Below, piece after piece: positions 28,223 through 37,301 of a stretch of 64,000 nucleotides of DNA. Within the stretch, counting starts at the first letter, position 1; each line of letters starts with the position of its first letter. The notes beneath the pieces are model-generated. The model did not search any database, had not been told where the DNA came from, and saw only the letters and a program-made list of their open reading frames with translations. The DNA comes from Acinetobacter wuhouensis (GTDB lineage: Bacteria > Pseudomonadota > Gammaproteobacteria > Pseudomonadales > Moraxellaceae): NCBI RefSeq assembly GCF_001696605.3, contig NZ_CP031716.1:2604001-2668000 (forward strand), in the 5' to 3' direction. Both the position numbers and the translations under genes were made by a program.

Positions 28223-28377
28223 AGTAAAACTCTAACCACAAACAAAATAAAAACATAGAGTTATTTCAAAAATATGCAAAATACCCAAGTTTTTTATTCA
28301 ACTTGCAAGTTATTGATTTATATAAGCTGTTAAAGAGTGCTTAAAATATTGGGGTAAAAACTTGGCTTTGTCAAAAC
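28223..28377 (-). promoter_or_regulatory. CRISPR leader
   Basis: 155 bp of AT-rich, gene-free DNA between the first intact repeat (28195-28222) and the miaE terminator, at the array end with perfect repeats. A minus-strand TTGACA at 28369-28374 with CAATAT 17 bp further could be a weak promoter. The role is inferred from position. Confidence 0.65.
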
Positions 28378-28402
28378 AAAAAAAGGAAGTGTCACCACTT
28401 CC
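28378..28402 (-). terminator. Terminator after miaE
   Basis: Minus strand GGAAGTG-GTGA-CACTTCC followed by seven T. It separates miaE transcription from the CRISPR leader. Confidence 0.85.
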
Positions 28403-28424
28403 CTCTCTTTAAACATTTAAAACA

Positions 28425-29081
28425 TCAAGCAACAGCTTTCATCGGTACACCACTATGAAAGCGGAATAACTTATCTGGACTTAAAATTAATTCTTTTTCC
28501 ACTTCACGAATCAACTCAATCCGTTGTTGAATATCCTCTTCAGGATCTTTCAACTTCGCAGTTTTGGCAACATCCAAAGCCAAAGTCAAATAATCTTCAT
28601 AATGACGAGATTCAGACTTCAACAAATAACGATAATAACGCCCTAACTCTTCATCAACAATCGGTGCTAAAGCATAAAAACGCTCACACGAACGTGCTTC
28701 CACAAAAGCACCTATCACTAAAATATCAATCAAAGCTTCAGGCTCATAAGTACGGATTTCCTTACGCAAACCACCTGCGTAACGACCTGCACTTAAACCC
28801 TGCCACTCTTGACCGCGTTTGGTCATAAACTCTAAAACTTGCTCATAATGCAACATTTCTTCACGAACAAGTTGCGCCAACTTCACTTGCAAATCGGTAA
28901 AAAAACTATAGCGGAACATCAAATTCATGGCTGTTCCTGCCGCTTTCTTTTCACAGTTTGCATGATCTTGCATGAGTAATGGGAGATTGTTCAATGCCTC
29001 ATCCAACCAAGCTTTTGGCGTTTCACAGCCTAAAAAAGCAATCACTGGTTGCATCAGTTCATCATAATTCAAATTTGACAT
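28425..29081 (-). CDS. miaE: tRNA-(ms[2]io[6]A)-hydroxylase
   Basis: A 218-residue diiron hydroxylase that hydroxylates the isopentenyl group of ms2i6A37 in tRNA. The ferritin-like helices carry the iron-binding Glu/His sets: E and H in REEMLHYEQ, EARSCERF and SESRHYEDY. ATG 29081 is preferred; an in-frame TTG two codons earlier is also open. It lies 64 bp downstream of pdxJ on the same strand, so it may be the last gene of the rnc-era-recO-pdxJ run. Confidence 0.9.
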   Translation of the reverse strand: MSNLNYDELMQPVIAFLGCETPKAWLDEALNNLPLLMQDHANCEKKAAGTAMNLMFRYSFFTDLQVKLAQLVREEMLHYEQVLEFMTKRGQEWQGLSAGRYAGGLRKEIRTYEPEALIDILVIGAFVEARSCERFYALAPIVDEELGRYYRYLLKSESRHYEDYLTLALDVAKTAKLKDPEEDIQQRIELIREVEKELILSPDKLFRFHSGVPMKAVA

Positions 29082-29145
29082 GATCAATATTCAATAAGGT
29101 AAAACAAAAAATAACTAACTTTAAAAAACCAACTTACAAAAACAA

Positions 29146-29871
29146 TTAACTTGCTGCTTGAATCGTAGCTTTCATATCTTTCACAGCTTGTTCTAAGCCA
29201 ACAAAGACACTTTCAGCAATAATCGAGTGACCAATATTCAACTCATAAATTTGTGGAATTGCCGCAATTTCTGCAACATTTTTCAGGTTCAAGCCATGCC
29301 CAGCATTCACCACTAAACCTTTAGAAGCAGCATATTCAACACTTTTGATAATGCGCTCTAATTCATGGTGATGCGTATCTTCATCATAAGCTTCCGCATA
29401 AGCACCTGTGTGTAATTCAATCGTTGGTGCACCACATGCAATTGCAGCATCAATTTGAGCAAAATCAGGATCAATAAATAACGATACATCACAGCCAATC
29501 GCAGTAAGTGCCTGAGTAGCAGCTTTTACATCCTCAAAATGACCAACCACATCCAAACCACCTTCCGTAGTCACTTCTTGGCGCTTTTCAGGCACAAAAC
29601 AGACATGATGCGGTTGAATCTCTTTGGCAAAAGCAACCATTTCATCAGTCACAGCAATTTCCAAATTCATTCTCGTCTTCAACACAGGACGCATACGACG
29701 CACATCATCATCTTGGATATGACGACGATCTTCACGTAAATGTAGTGTAATGCCCTCTGCCCCTGCTTGTTCGCAAACCAGTGCGGCTTTCACAGGATCA
29801 GGATAAGTTGTACCACGCGCTTGTCTGAGTGTTGCAACGTGATCGATGTTTACACCTAGCAATGCAGCCAT
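29146..29871 (-). CDS. pdxJ: Pyridoxine 5'-phosphate synthase
   Basis: A 241-residue TIM-barrel enzyme that condenses deoxyxylulose phosphate with 3-amino-2-oxopropyl phosphate to make pyridoxine phosphate. The family opening [16 protein letters not shown] and the later blocks HLREDRRHI and NAGHGLN are present. It follows recO by 42 bp in the conserved era-recO-pdxJ order. Essential for de novo vitamin B6 synthesis. Confidence 0.95.
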   Translation of the reverse strand: MAALLGVNIDHVATLRQARGTTYPDPVKAALVCEQAGAEGITLHLREDRRHIQDDDVRRMRPVLKTRMNLEIAVTDEMVAFAKEIQPHHVCFVPEKRQEVTTEGGLDVVGHFEDVKAATQALTAIGCDVSLFIDPDFAQIDAAIACGAPTIELHTGAYAEAYDEDTHHHELERIIKSVEYAASKGLVVNAGHGLNLKNVAEIAAIPQIYELNIGHSIIAESVFVGLEQAVKDMKATIQAAS

Positions 29872-29913
29872 AACATTTTCCTAATGAACAATAAATGAAA
29901 AACTAAAATGAAA

Positions 29914-30633
29914 TTAACGACTCAATGATTTAGATTGAGCATTTTGAATCCAAAGTTGACGACTTTTCAAAGGTCGATCACCCAGTAACGATGTGATCAT
30001 CTGTCGATACAGCTTGGCTAATAATTGTAACTGTTCTGAACTAAAATCCATACCCTTTTCATAATTTGCCATACTGAGAATTTGCTGTCCTAGCAATGTC
30101 GCGGATGAGCTATGCGCAACGGGAATAAAACCATCAGACAACTGAAATTGATAACGCTGATTTTCAACAATTTCATGCTGATTTGAATCATGCGCATAAT
30201 CTAAGGGATAACCCAATTCTTCTAATAATGCATGTTCAAACTGACGTAAAATTTGTCTTAAAAATAAATCCGCTTGTGAATGATCAGCTAATTTTTGTAA
30301 ATGTTGTAAAGTTAAATGATATTGCTCAAAAGTCTCAGGCATTTCCTGCTCAAGCGGACATAAGCGAAGAATAATCTCATTTAAATAAAAACCTGAAAAA
30401 AACGCATCACCATAAAAGAATACAGGTTGATTAAGTATTTCCAGTTTAGAAAAATTTTTAAGCTCAGATTTACCTGAAGCCGTTAATGTAATGGGTTGAT
30501 ATTGAGGGGGTGGTGTTTGACGGAGAATACCATCGACACGCCCATGCTCTTGCGTAAACAAGTGGACGATATGACTACGTTCTCTGTACTTACGATGATG
30601 AATTAAATAACCATGTAAAACTTCATTACGCAT
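29914..30633 (-). CDS. recO: DNA repair protein RecO
   Basis: A 239-residue recombination mediator that, with RecR, loads RecA onto SSB-coated gaps and anneals strands. An N-terminal OB-fold (about 1-80, GYLIHHRKYRERSHIVHLFT) is followed by a helical domain. The C-terminal zinc-finger cysteines seen in some RecO proteins are absent, as in other gamma-proteobacteria. It lies 42 bp before the next small gene and upstream of pdxJ. Confidence 0.9.
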   Translation of the reverse strand: MRNEVLHGYLIHHRKYRERSHIVHLFTQEHGRVDGILRQTPPPQYQPITLTASGKSELKNFSKLEILNQPVFFYGDAFFSGFYLNEIILRLCPLEQEMPETFEQYHLTLQHLQKLADHSQADLFLRQILRQFEHALLEELGYPLDYAHDSNQHEIVENQRYQFQLSDGFIPVAHSSSATLLGQQILSMANYEKGMDFSSEQLQLLAKLYRQMITSLLGDRPLKSRQLWIQNAQSKSLSR

Positions 30634-30675
30634 AAATCAGTGTTTCACTCACACTGAAATGATGATTCATCATAA

Positions 30676-30867
30676 TCAATCTTTTTTATTATCTTTTTCT
30701 TCATCTTCGTCATCACCATCTGGGATGACTGCACCTACGACAGCGGCTGTCCCTTTGACAACCCCTTTCGTAGTTTTATAGGCAACTTTTACAGGAACTG
30801 TAACGAGTTTATGTACACAACCTTGAAGCATGAAAATACATGTCACGATAGCAATTACTTTGATCAT
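30676..30867 (-). CDS. Small lipoprotein
   Basis: 63 residues with a lipoprotein signal peptide: a hydrophobic segment and lipobox LQGC, lipidated Cys16. The mature part is short, with a glycine/valine-rich hydrophobic patch (GVVKGTAAVVGAVIP) and a very acidic tail (DGDDEDEEKD). It is inserted between era and recO, which are adjacent in most gamma-proteobacteria. Function unknown. Confidence 0.8.
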   Translation of the reverse strand: MIKVIAIVTCIFMLQGCVHKLVTVPVKVAYKTTKGVVKGTAAVVGAVIPDGDDEDEEKDNKKD

Positions 30868-30896
30868 TACAGTTTTATTCCTTTAAAATTTAGCGA

Positions 30897-31925
30897 TTAA
30901 ATATCGCTATAACCTAAACTTTTCAGTGCACGTTCATCATCAGACCAACCACCTTTTACTTTCACCCAAAGTGTGAGCATGATCTTTTGTTCGAACATTT
31001 TTTCCATGTCGACACGTGCATCCATACCGATTTTTTTCAGCTTAGCACCTTTTTCACCAATTACGATGGCTTTTTGTCCAGGGCGATCAACAAAAATAGT
31101 CGCATCGATATAAGTACACGCTGCTTTAGGACGACCCGTTTTTTCATTAATGGTCGCCTCTTCCGTTTTAAATGATTCAATTTGAACCGTTAAATCATAA
31201 GGAAGTTCTTCACCTAACTGGCGCATGATTTTCTCACGAATGATTTCACTCGCAAGGAAACGTTCAGAACGGTCTGTTAACTGTTCTAGCGCATATAGTG
31301 GTGGTTGGAATGGAAGATATTTTTCAATGGTATTACGCAAATGATCTAAATTTGCACCACGTAGCGCAGATACAGGAACAATTTCAGCGAAATTCATTAA
31401 TTTTGCACGTTCTTGAATCAATGGCAAAGCATGGTTTTTATTTTCCAGTGTATCAATTTTATTGATCACAAGAATCACTGGCATATCTGCATTTTTCAGC
31501 TTTTCCAATACCAACTCATCGTTCTGAGTCCATTTGTCTGCATCTAAAACAAATAAAACCAAATTGACATCACGCAATGCAGAATGCGCTGCACGATTCA
31601 TCATTTTGTTAATGGCACGCACTTCTTTCTTGTGCATCCCTGGGGTATCTACAAATACCGCTTGTGATGTCTCACGGCTGTCGATTCCGACAATTTTATG
31701 GCGAGTAGTCTGTGGTTTACGCGAAGTAATCGATAACTTTTGACCCAAGATATGGTTCATCAAAGTCGATTTACCCACGTTTGGGCGACCTACAATTGCC
31801 ACAAATCCACTTTTATAATCCGCAGGAATTTCTGTCCCTTGCGAACTAAAAAACTGGTTAATTAAGTCATTGCCGTTTTCAGACGGCTCGTGATCAGCAT
31901 CGTTGTGATCGGAATGTGTATTCAT
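30897..31925 (-). CDS. era: GTPase Era
   Basis: A 342-residue GTPase that binds 16S rRNA during 30S assembly. The G1 motif is GRPNVGKST at 46, G3 DTPG (VDTPGMHKK), G4 NKID, and the C-terminal KH domain contains the VIGEKGAKLKKIG segment. It is about 40 residues longer than usual at the N-terminus, with an acidic, His/Asp/Asn-rich extension (residues 1-38). It starts 5 bp after the rnc stop, so the two are co-transcribed. Confidence 0.95.
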   Translation of the reverse strand: MNTHSDHNDADHEPSENGNDLINQFFSSQGTEIPADYKSGFVAIVGRPNVGKSTLMNHILGQKLSITSRKPQTTRHKIVGIDSRETSQAVFVDTPGMHKKEVRAINKMMNRAAHSALRDVNLVLFVLDADKWTQNDELVLEKLKNADMPVILVINKIDTLENKNHALPLIQERAKLMNFAEIVPVSALRGANLDHLRNTIEKYLPFQPPLYALEQLTDRSERFLASEIIREKIMRQLGEELPYDLTVQIESFKTEEATINEKTGRPKAACTYIDATIFVDRPGQKAIVIGEKGAKLKKIGMDARVDMEKMFEQKIMLTLWVKVKGGWSDDERALKSLGYSDI

Positions 31926-31930
31926 GCAGT

Positions 31931-32623
31931 TTACTGCTCCAATAGCTTTAAAAAATCCGCCGCAACTGCCTGTTCTGCAAAGCGACGGCTCGATCCCTCA
32001 CCCATCATTTTAGGTAAGCCATCTACGGTACATTCTACTTTAAAATGTTGATTCGGTGCATCACCCTGAATATCTACAACCTCATAAATCGGCAAATGTT
32101 TTTTATGAGCTTGTAGATATTCTTGCAAGCGAGATTTTGGATCTTTCAATTGATCCGTTGGCTCAATATTTTCAAGGTAAGGTTCATACCACTTCAGCAC
32201 GATTGAACGCAATAATGGTAAGTCCTGACTATCGGTATAAATCGCACCAATAATTGATTCAACCGTATCTGCCAATATTGACTCACGATGATGACCGCCA
32301 GATTTCAATTCACCTGTACTGAGAATTAAACTTTTACTAAGGTTTAAATCATTGGCAATTTTACCCAAGGCTTCTTGACGCACCAAAGTTGCACGCATAC
32401 GCGTTAAGCGACCTTCGTTTTCCTGAGGGTATTCATGATAGAGATAATTCGCAATAATCATCCCAAGCAATGAATCGCCTAGAAACTCTAGGCGTTCATA
32501 ATTGTATTTGTGACTCACCGAGCGGTGTGTCAGCGCGAGCTGTAATAACTCGTATTGTTTAAACTGATAACCAATTCTGCTTTGTAAGCGAGGATCACTT
32601 ACTTTCAACTGACCTTTTATCAA
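31931..32623 (-). CDS. rnc: Ribonuclease III
   Basis: A 230-residue double-strand RNA endonuclease. The catalytic signature ERLEFLGDSLL is at 43-53 and the C-terminal dsRNA-binding domain (about 155-228) contains SSRRFAEQAVAADFL. The start is a TTG at 32623 lying inside the end of the upstream DUF4845 gene (29-bp overlap), preceded by GAAGAG, suggesting translational coupling. It processes rRNA precursors and is followed directly by era. Confidence 0.94.
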   Translation of the reverse strand: MIKGQLKVSDPRLQSRIGYQFKQYELLQLALTHRSVSHKYNYERLEFLGDSLLGMIIANYLYHEYPQENEGRLTRMRATLVRQEALGKIANDLNLSKSLILSTGELKSGGHHRESILADTVESIIGAIYTDSQDLPLLRSIVLKWYEPYLENIEPTDQLKDPKSRLQEYLQAHKKHLPIYEVVDIQGDAPNQHFKVECTVDGLPKMMGEGSSRRFAEQAVAADFLKLLEQ

Positions 32624-32969
32624 AACTCTTCTCGAATGTGAGGACTAAATCAATATTCAGCATGAAAGGCTTTCGCACTTCATATTTCTTAGTCACTTGT
32701 AAACCATCTTTTGTTGATACTTTCGCAATATCCTCGAATTTAACATCTCGAATATTATTCATATCAAACTTTTGTCCCATCTTGGAACTAAACTGTGTTG
32801 GTGTAATATCATTTGGGCTGTTTGATACCAATTCAGCAATTTGCTTATTGATCGCATTATCATCCCAATATAATGGCCATACAGCAACTATGATCTTCAA
32901 TAGAAATGCTGCAGCAATTATCCCCACTAAAATTCCAATATATGAAGCGCCTTGTTGATTTTTACGCAT
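32595..32969 (-). CDS. DUF4845 membrane protein
   Basis: 124 residues: a short basic N-terminus, one transmembrane helix at about 10-31 (YIGILVGIIAAAFLLKIIVAV), then a periplasmic domain. Proteins of this family are found between lepB and rnc in many gamma-proteobacteria; the function is unknown. Its stop overlaps the rnc start by 29 bp. Confidence 0.85.
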   Translation of the reverse strand: MRKNQQGASYIGILVGIIAAAFLLKIIVAVWPLYWDDNAINKQIAELVSNSPNDITPTQFSSKMGQKFDMNNIRDVKFEDIAKVSTKDGLQVTKKYEVRKPFMLNIDLVLTFEKSFDKRSVESK

Positions 32970-33222
32970 TTTTTATATCCAACAGGTAAAAGAATAATCC
33001 TTAATTCCAATTGAAAATAATGACGTGGAATGATCAATTGGATTGATTCAGACTGTTTCACAACCTTCAATAAGGTATAGACTTTTGAACAATTAAATTT
33101 ATAAATTTATCAAAAAATCTAAGATGCTTATTATCCTTAAAATTCATGCAACTTACTAGTTGTAATTATTTGTTATCGTGTTTTTTCTTACAAAGTGACA
33201 AAAACTGGGGTTTTAGTAGATA

Positions 33223-33256
33223 AAAATAAAGATCAATAAAAATTGATCTTTATTTT
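33223..33256. terminator. Terminator after lepB
   Basis: AAAATAAAGATCAA/TTGATCTTTATTTT, a 14-bp perfect stem with a 6-nt loop, about 20 bp past the lepB stop. It splits lepA-lepB from the rnc run. The remaining 33000-33222 is AT-rich and gene-free. Confidence 0.7.
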
Positions 33257-33275
33257 AAACTTGGACATTGTGCTC

Positions 33276-34130
33276 TTAGTTAATTGCACCATTACGGCTA
33301 AATGATGGAACTTTCAGACCTGGTTCTTTGTGCATCCACACATAGATTGCATGACCTGTTAAGTTTTCTTCAGGTACAAAGCCCCAAAAACGACTGTCCG
33401 CACTTTGGTCACGGTTATCACCCATCGCAAAATATTGACCTTTTGGTACGGTCACTTCCCAACTTTGCCCATTGGTTTTGACAAAGCGATCGTTAGCAGT
33501 AGCAACATACGGAAGGTCTTGTTTTTTCTGCGCATAGTTAAATGCTGTAACCAGTGTATTTTGACCTTCAAGTAGGCGAACTAAATGCTTATGTTCACCC
33601 ATTTTTTCATAGTAATAGATCGACTTTGGCGTATCCAAAATATCTTTTTCACGACTGAACTCAGTCGGAATCTGCTCGACATTTTTACCATTGATGATCA
33701 ATTGACCATTATTAAATTCAATATGATCGCCTGGTAAACCAATAATACGTTTGATATAGCTGATTTTCGGATTTTCAGGATAACGGAAAACGGCAACATC
33801 ACCACGCTGTGGCTCACCAACATCGATAATCTTGGTATTGGTAATCGGTAAACGAACGCCATATTGGTATTTATTGACCAAAATATAATCACCTGTTTCT
33901 AAGGTTGGAACCATAGAGTCAGACGGAATATTAAACGGTTCAAAAAAGAATGAACGCAGCACTAAAACCACTGCAAGCACTGGCCAGAAGTCGTAAGCCC
34001 ATGAAATGATAAAATTTTCATTCCCCTTACCTTTTGTTGCACGTTGCTTCAAAACAAACTTATCCAGCAACCATAAGCCGAAAAAGATAAGCGTCGCAGG
34101 TACGAGAATTAAATTAAAATCAAAATCCAT
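33276..34130 (-). CDS. lepB: Signal peptidase I
   Basis: A 284-residue inner-membrane leader peptidase that cleaves Sec and Tat signal peptides. Two N-terminal transmembrane helices (about 5-22 and 46-62) precede catalytic Ser72 in NIPSDSMVPTL; the catalytic lysine lies in YIKRIIGLPGDH; the C-terminal GDNRDQSADSR is the family box. ATG 34130 is taken as the start; an in-frame TTG at 34136 is better spaced to the AGAGG and could be used. It follows lepA by 21 bp. Confidence 0.94.
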   Translation of the reverse strand: MDFDFNLILVPATLIFFGLWLLDKFVLKQRATKGKGNENFIISWAYDFWPVLAVVLVLRSFFFEPFNIPSDSMVPTLETGDYILVNKYQYGVRLPITNTKIIDVGEPQRGDVAVFRYPENPKISYIKRIIGLPGDHIEFNNGQLIINGKNVEQIPTEFSREKDILDTPKSIYYYEKMGEHKHLVRLLEGQNTLVTAFNYAQKKQDLPYVATANDRFVKTNGQSWEVTVPKGQYFAMGDNRDQSADSRFWGFVPEENLTGHAIYVWMHKEPGLKVPSFSRNGAIN

Positions 34131-34151
34131 GAGCAATCAGACCTCTAGTTT

Positions 34152-35969
34152 TTATCTGTCTACTTTTAACACAGCAAGGAACGCTTCTTGTGGAATTTCA
34201 ACACTTCCCACTTGCTTCATACGTTTCTTACCTTCTTTCTGTTTAGATAACAGTTTCTTCTTACGTGAAACGTCACCACCATAACACTTCGCCAATACGT
34301 TTTTACGCATCGCTTTCACTGTAGAACGTGCAATAATCTGTGCACCAATGGCAGCCTGAATTGCCACATCAAACATTTGACGAGGAATCAAGTCTTTCAT
34401 TTTTTCTACCAATGCAATACCACGATGACGAGCATCTTGACGATGGCAAATCATGGCTAAGGCATCAACCTTATCACCATTAATTAACACGTCCACCTTA
34501 ACCAAAGATGAAGACTCAAAGCGTACAAAATTGTAATCGAGTGATGCAAAACCGCGCGAACAAGACTTTAATTTATCAAAGAAATCCATCACCACTTCAG
34601 CCATTGGGATTTCAAAGGTAATTGACACTTGGTTTGCCATAAATTTCATGTCTTTTTGCACACCACGGCGCTCAACACATAAAGTCATGACATTACCCAA
34701 GTAGTCTTGAGGCACGAGAATATGACATTCTGCAATCGGTTCACGTAAATCTTCAACTGTTGAACCATCTGGCATTTTTGACGGGCTGTCGATGTATTTA
34801 GTATCGCCATTTTTCATCAATGCTTCATAGATTACGGTCGGTGCAGAACTGATCAGGTCTAAATCGTACTCACGCTCTAAACGCTCTTGTACGATTTCCA
34901 TGTGTAGCATTCCTAAGAAGCCACAACGGAAACCAAAACCTAAAGCATCTGAGCTTTCAGGTTCAAAAAATAATGCAGAGTCGTTAATTTGTAGTTTGTG
35001 CAAAGCTTCACGGAACGGTTCAAAATCACTAGCATCGATCGGGAACAAACCTGCGTAAACTTGAGGTTTAACCTTTTTAAAACCAGGTAAAGTAGCAACT
35101 TCTGGTGTTGTTGCTAGGGTAATCGTATCCCCGACTGGCGCACCAAAAATGTCTTTGATTCCAGCAATCACAAAGCCAACTTCACCAGCTTCCAAAATAC
35201 CTGTTTCAGTGTGTTTTGGATTAAAAATACCGACAGAAGTAATGATGTGCGTTTGGCCTGTTGATTTCATCAACATCTTGTCGCCTTTTTTCACGCGACC
35301 TTGTTTCACACGGACTAAAGACACAACGCCTAAGTAGTTATCGAACCAAGAGTCAACAATCAACGCTTGTAATGGTGCATCACGATCACCTTCTGGTGCA
35401 GGAATCACATTGACCAATGTTTCTAAAACACCTTCAATACCTAAACCTGTTTTCGCAGAACAAGTCGGTGCTTCAGTTGCTTCAATTCCGATGATGTCTT
35501 CAATCTCTTGAATCACACGCTCAGGTTCTGCCTGGGGTAAATCAATTTTATTTAAAACTGGAAGAACTTCTAAACCTTGCTCAATCGCGGTATAGCAGTT
35601 TGCAACAGACTGTGCTTCTACACCTTGCGCAGCATCCACGACCAATAATGCACCTTCACACGCCGCTAGAGAACGTGACACTTCATACGAAAAGTCCACG
35701 TGTCCTGGGGTGTCAATAAAGTTCAATTGATACTCTTGACCATTTGGATGAGTATAGTACAAGGTCACCGAAGTTGCTTTAATGGTGATCCCACGCTCAC
35801 GCTCCAATTCCATAGAATCGAGAACTTGCGCTTGCATTTCACGATCTTGCAAACCACCACACGTTTGAATAAAACGGTCAGCAAGTGTCGACTTTCCGTG
35901 GTCAATATGCGCGATGATCGAGAAGTTTCGGATATTTTTAATATCAACAGATTTTTTAGCTTGCGCCAT
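34152..35969 (-). CDS. lepA: Elongation factor 4 (LepA)
   Basis: A 605-residue translational GTPase that acts on stalled or back-translocated ribosomes. G1 AHIDHGKST is near residue 20, G3 DTPGHVDF, G4 NKIDLP. The C-terminal domain specific to LepA contains [18 protein letters not shown]. First gene of the lepA-lepB unit. Confidence 0.96.
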   Translation of the reverse strand: MAQAKKSVDIKNIRNFSIIAHIDHGKSTLADRFIQTCGGLQDREMQAQVLDSMELERERGITIKATSVTLYYTHPNGQEYQLNFIDTPGHVDFSYEVSRSLAACEGALLVVDAAQGVEAQSVANCYTAIEQGLEVLPVLNKIDLPQAEPERVIQEIEDIIGIEATEAPTCSAKTGLGIEGVLETLVNVIPAPEGDRDAPLQALIVDSWFDNYLGVVSLVRVKQGRVKKGDKMLMKSTGQTHIITSVGIFNPKHTETGILEAGEVGFVIAGIKDIFGAPVGDTITLATTPEVATLPGFKKVKPQVYAGLFPIDASDFEPFREALHKLQINDSALFFEPESSDALGFGFRCGFLGMLHMEIVQERLEREYDLDLISSAPTVIYEALMKNGDTKYIDSPSKMPDGSTVEDLREPIAECHILVPQDYLGNVMTLCVERRGVQKDMKFMANQVSITFEIPMAEVVMDFFDKLKSCSRGFASLDYNFVRFESSSLVKVDVLINGDKVDALAMICHRQDARHRGIALVEKMKDLIPRQMFDVAIQAAIGAQIIARSTVKAMRKNVLAKCYGGDVSRKKKLLSKQKEGKKRMKQVGSVEIPQEAFLAVLKVDR

Positions 35970-36140
35970 GGGCTACCTTGAACAATGAATAGCGCTATGT
36001 ATGAAAATTAAAACTACATAGCAAAAGCGTTTATGAAATTGGCACGGATTATAGCAGAATGGCGTTATAGGAAAAGGATTATATTGTGCTGAATATTGAA
36101 AGAATTTAAGACTGATTCAGCTCGGAAAAAATAATACGCA

Positions 36141-36692
36141 CTATTCAAAATCTAGTTTAAAAATCTGTCGGGCACTAATCTCTAAATTTAAACGAATTTG
36201 TTCAGCGACTTTTGATTTAACTTGTTGAAAACCATGCTTCAAAAGCAGATTCATCGAGCCTACATTTCCCTCATACACTTCAGCAACAACAAAGCTGATT
36301 TTCTTTTCAAATAATGGTTGGGTTTTGAGTTCCATTAAAATTCGACGCAAAACTTCCGACATATAGCCTTTTTGCCAATAGTCGGGATGCAGCTCACATC
36401 CGATCACAACACCATATTTACCCTCAACCTCAAGCACACGATTTACCCCAAAACTGCCAATAACTTGACCTGTTTTTAAACGAATCGCATAACGATACCC
36501 CAGATGATTTCGATATTTTTGAGAAACCCTTGTAATCCAGTCCTCTGCTTGTTTGAACTTGGTAAATTGGGTATCTCCATAATATTTCATCACCAAATCA
36601 TTGGTAAATAATTCAAAATAGGCGGCAGCATCATGTTGTTCAATTTCATTGAGAATTAGACGTTCAGTCATTAATGTTTTTAAATTATCCAC
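36141..36692 (-). CDS. GNAT-family N-acetyltransferase (RimJ-like)
   Basis: A 183-residue acetyltransferase of the RimJ/RimL type (TERLILNEIEQHDA at the start, typical of this clade). The acetyl-CoA site region is seen as HPDYWQKGYMSEVLRRI (about 100-116). The substrate is unknown; candidates are N-termini of proteins or small molecules. It is 26 bp downstream of a thioesterase gene on the same strand. Confidence 0.8.
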   Translation of the reverse strand: MDNLKTLMTERLILNEIEQHDAAAYFELFTNDLVMKYYGDTQFTKFKQAEDWITRVSQKYRNHLGYRYAIRLKTGQVIGSFGVNRVLEVEGKYGVVIGCELHPDYWQKGYMSEVLRRILMELKTQPLFEKKISFVVAEVYEGNVGSMNLLLKHGFQQVKSKVAEQIRLNLEISARQIFKLDFE

Positions 36693-36718
36693 AATGCCTC
36701 ACCCACACTTTTAAATGA

Positions 36719-37162
36719 TTATTTTCCTGTTAAATCAAATGGATCTACTTCAGCATCAATCGGTTGATACGCCTGAATAAAAGTCGGTGACATACGTTTA
36801 GGACGACCAGTGGCTATTTCTATACATGCCCACTTGGTATTGCCTGTAAATAAGAGACTTTTGTCTTTGGCATTAAAAAAGGCATATTGGCGGAATGAAT
36901 ACAAAGCATTGATGTCATATAACCAAGTGCGCAAAATGATTTCATCATCTATCAGCGCAGCTTTACGATATTGCACATGATGTTCAATCGCCACCATGGC
37001 ATGCTTCATTTCAAGATATTGCTCTAAGCCTACACCTAATTGTTCAATATGTGCTGATGCAACATCTTGCATCCACTGTATATACACCACATTATTCACA
37101 TGACCTAAAACATCGATATGTTCTGGTTTAACTTGAATGGTTAAATCAAATAATGAACTCAT
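36719..37162 (-). CDS. Hotdog-fold acyl-CoA thioesterase (4HBT/YbgC type)
   Basis: A 147-residue single-domain thioesterase. The HIDVLGHVNNVVYIQWMQD region near residue 15 matches the 4-hydroxybenzoyl-CoA thioesterase active-site helix, with the catalytic Asp replaced by the HVNN variant. It hydrolyses some acyl-CoA; the chain length is not predictable. Likely co-transcribed with the GNAT gene downstream. Confidence 0.82.
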   Translation of the reverse strand: MSSLFDLTIQVKPEHIDVLGHVNNVVYIQWMQDVASAHIEQLGVGLEQYLEMKHAMVAIEHHVQYRKAALIDDEIILRTWLYDINALYSFRQYAFFNAKDKSLLFTGNTKWACIEIATGRPKRMSPTFIQAYQPIDAEVDPFDLTGK

Positions 37163-37254
37163 GTGACATTTCCTTACCCTGATAATCTTTTAAAAATACT
37201 TTAATTTTTAAAACTATTTAATCTTCAATTTTGAATACACGGATATTTTTGCAT

Positions 37255-37279
37255 AAAAAAGCCACTCTTTGAGTGGCTC
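37255..37279 (-). terminator. Terminator after the Do-family protease
   Basis: Minus strand GAGCCACTC-AAA-GAGTGGC followed by TTTTTT, about 25 bp past the stop. Confidence 0.85.
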
Positions 37280-37301
37280 ATTCGCATCAAAATCAATTCT
37301 A

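Noticed and set aside
25230-28256. Several ORFs of 60-136 residues across the CRISPR region, some with repeating LSCLHGSE or VHCHVGSLE units
   Set aside because: They are translations of the 28-nt CRISPR repeat with 60-bp periodicity, which stays in frame because 60 is a multiple of three. Not genes.
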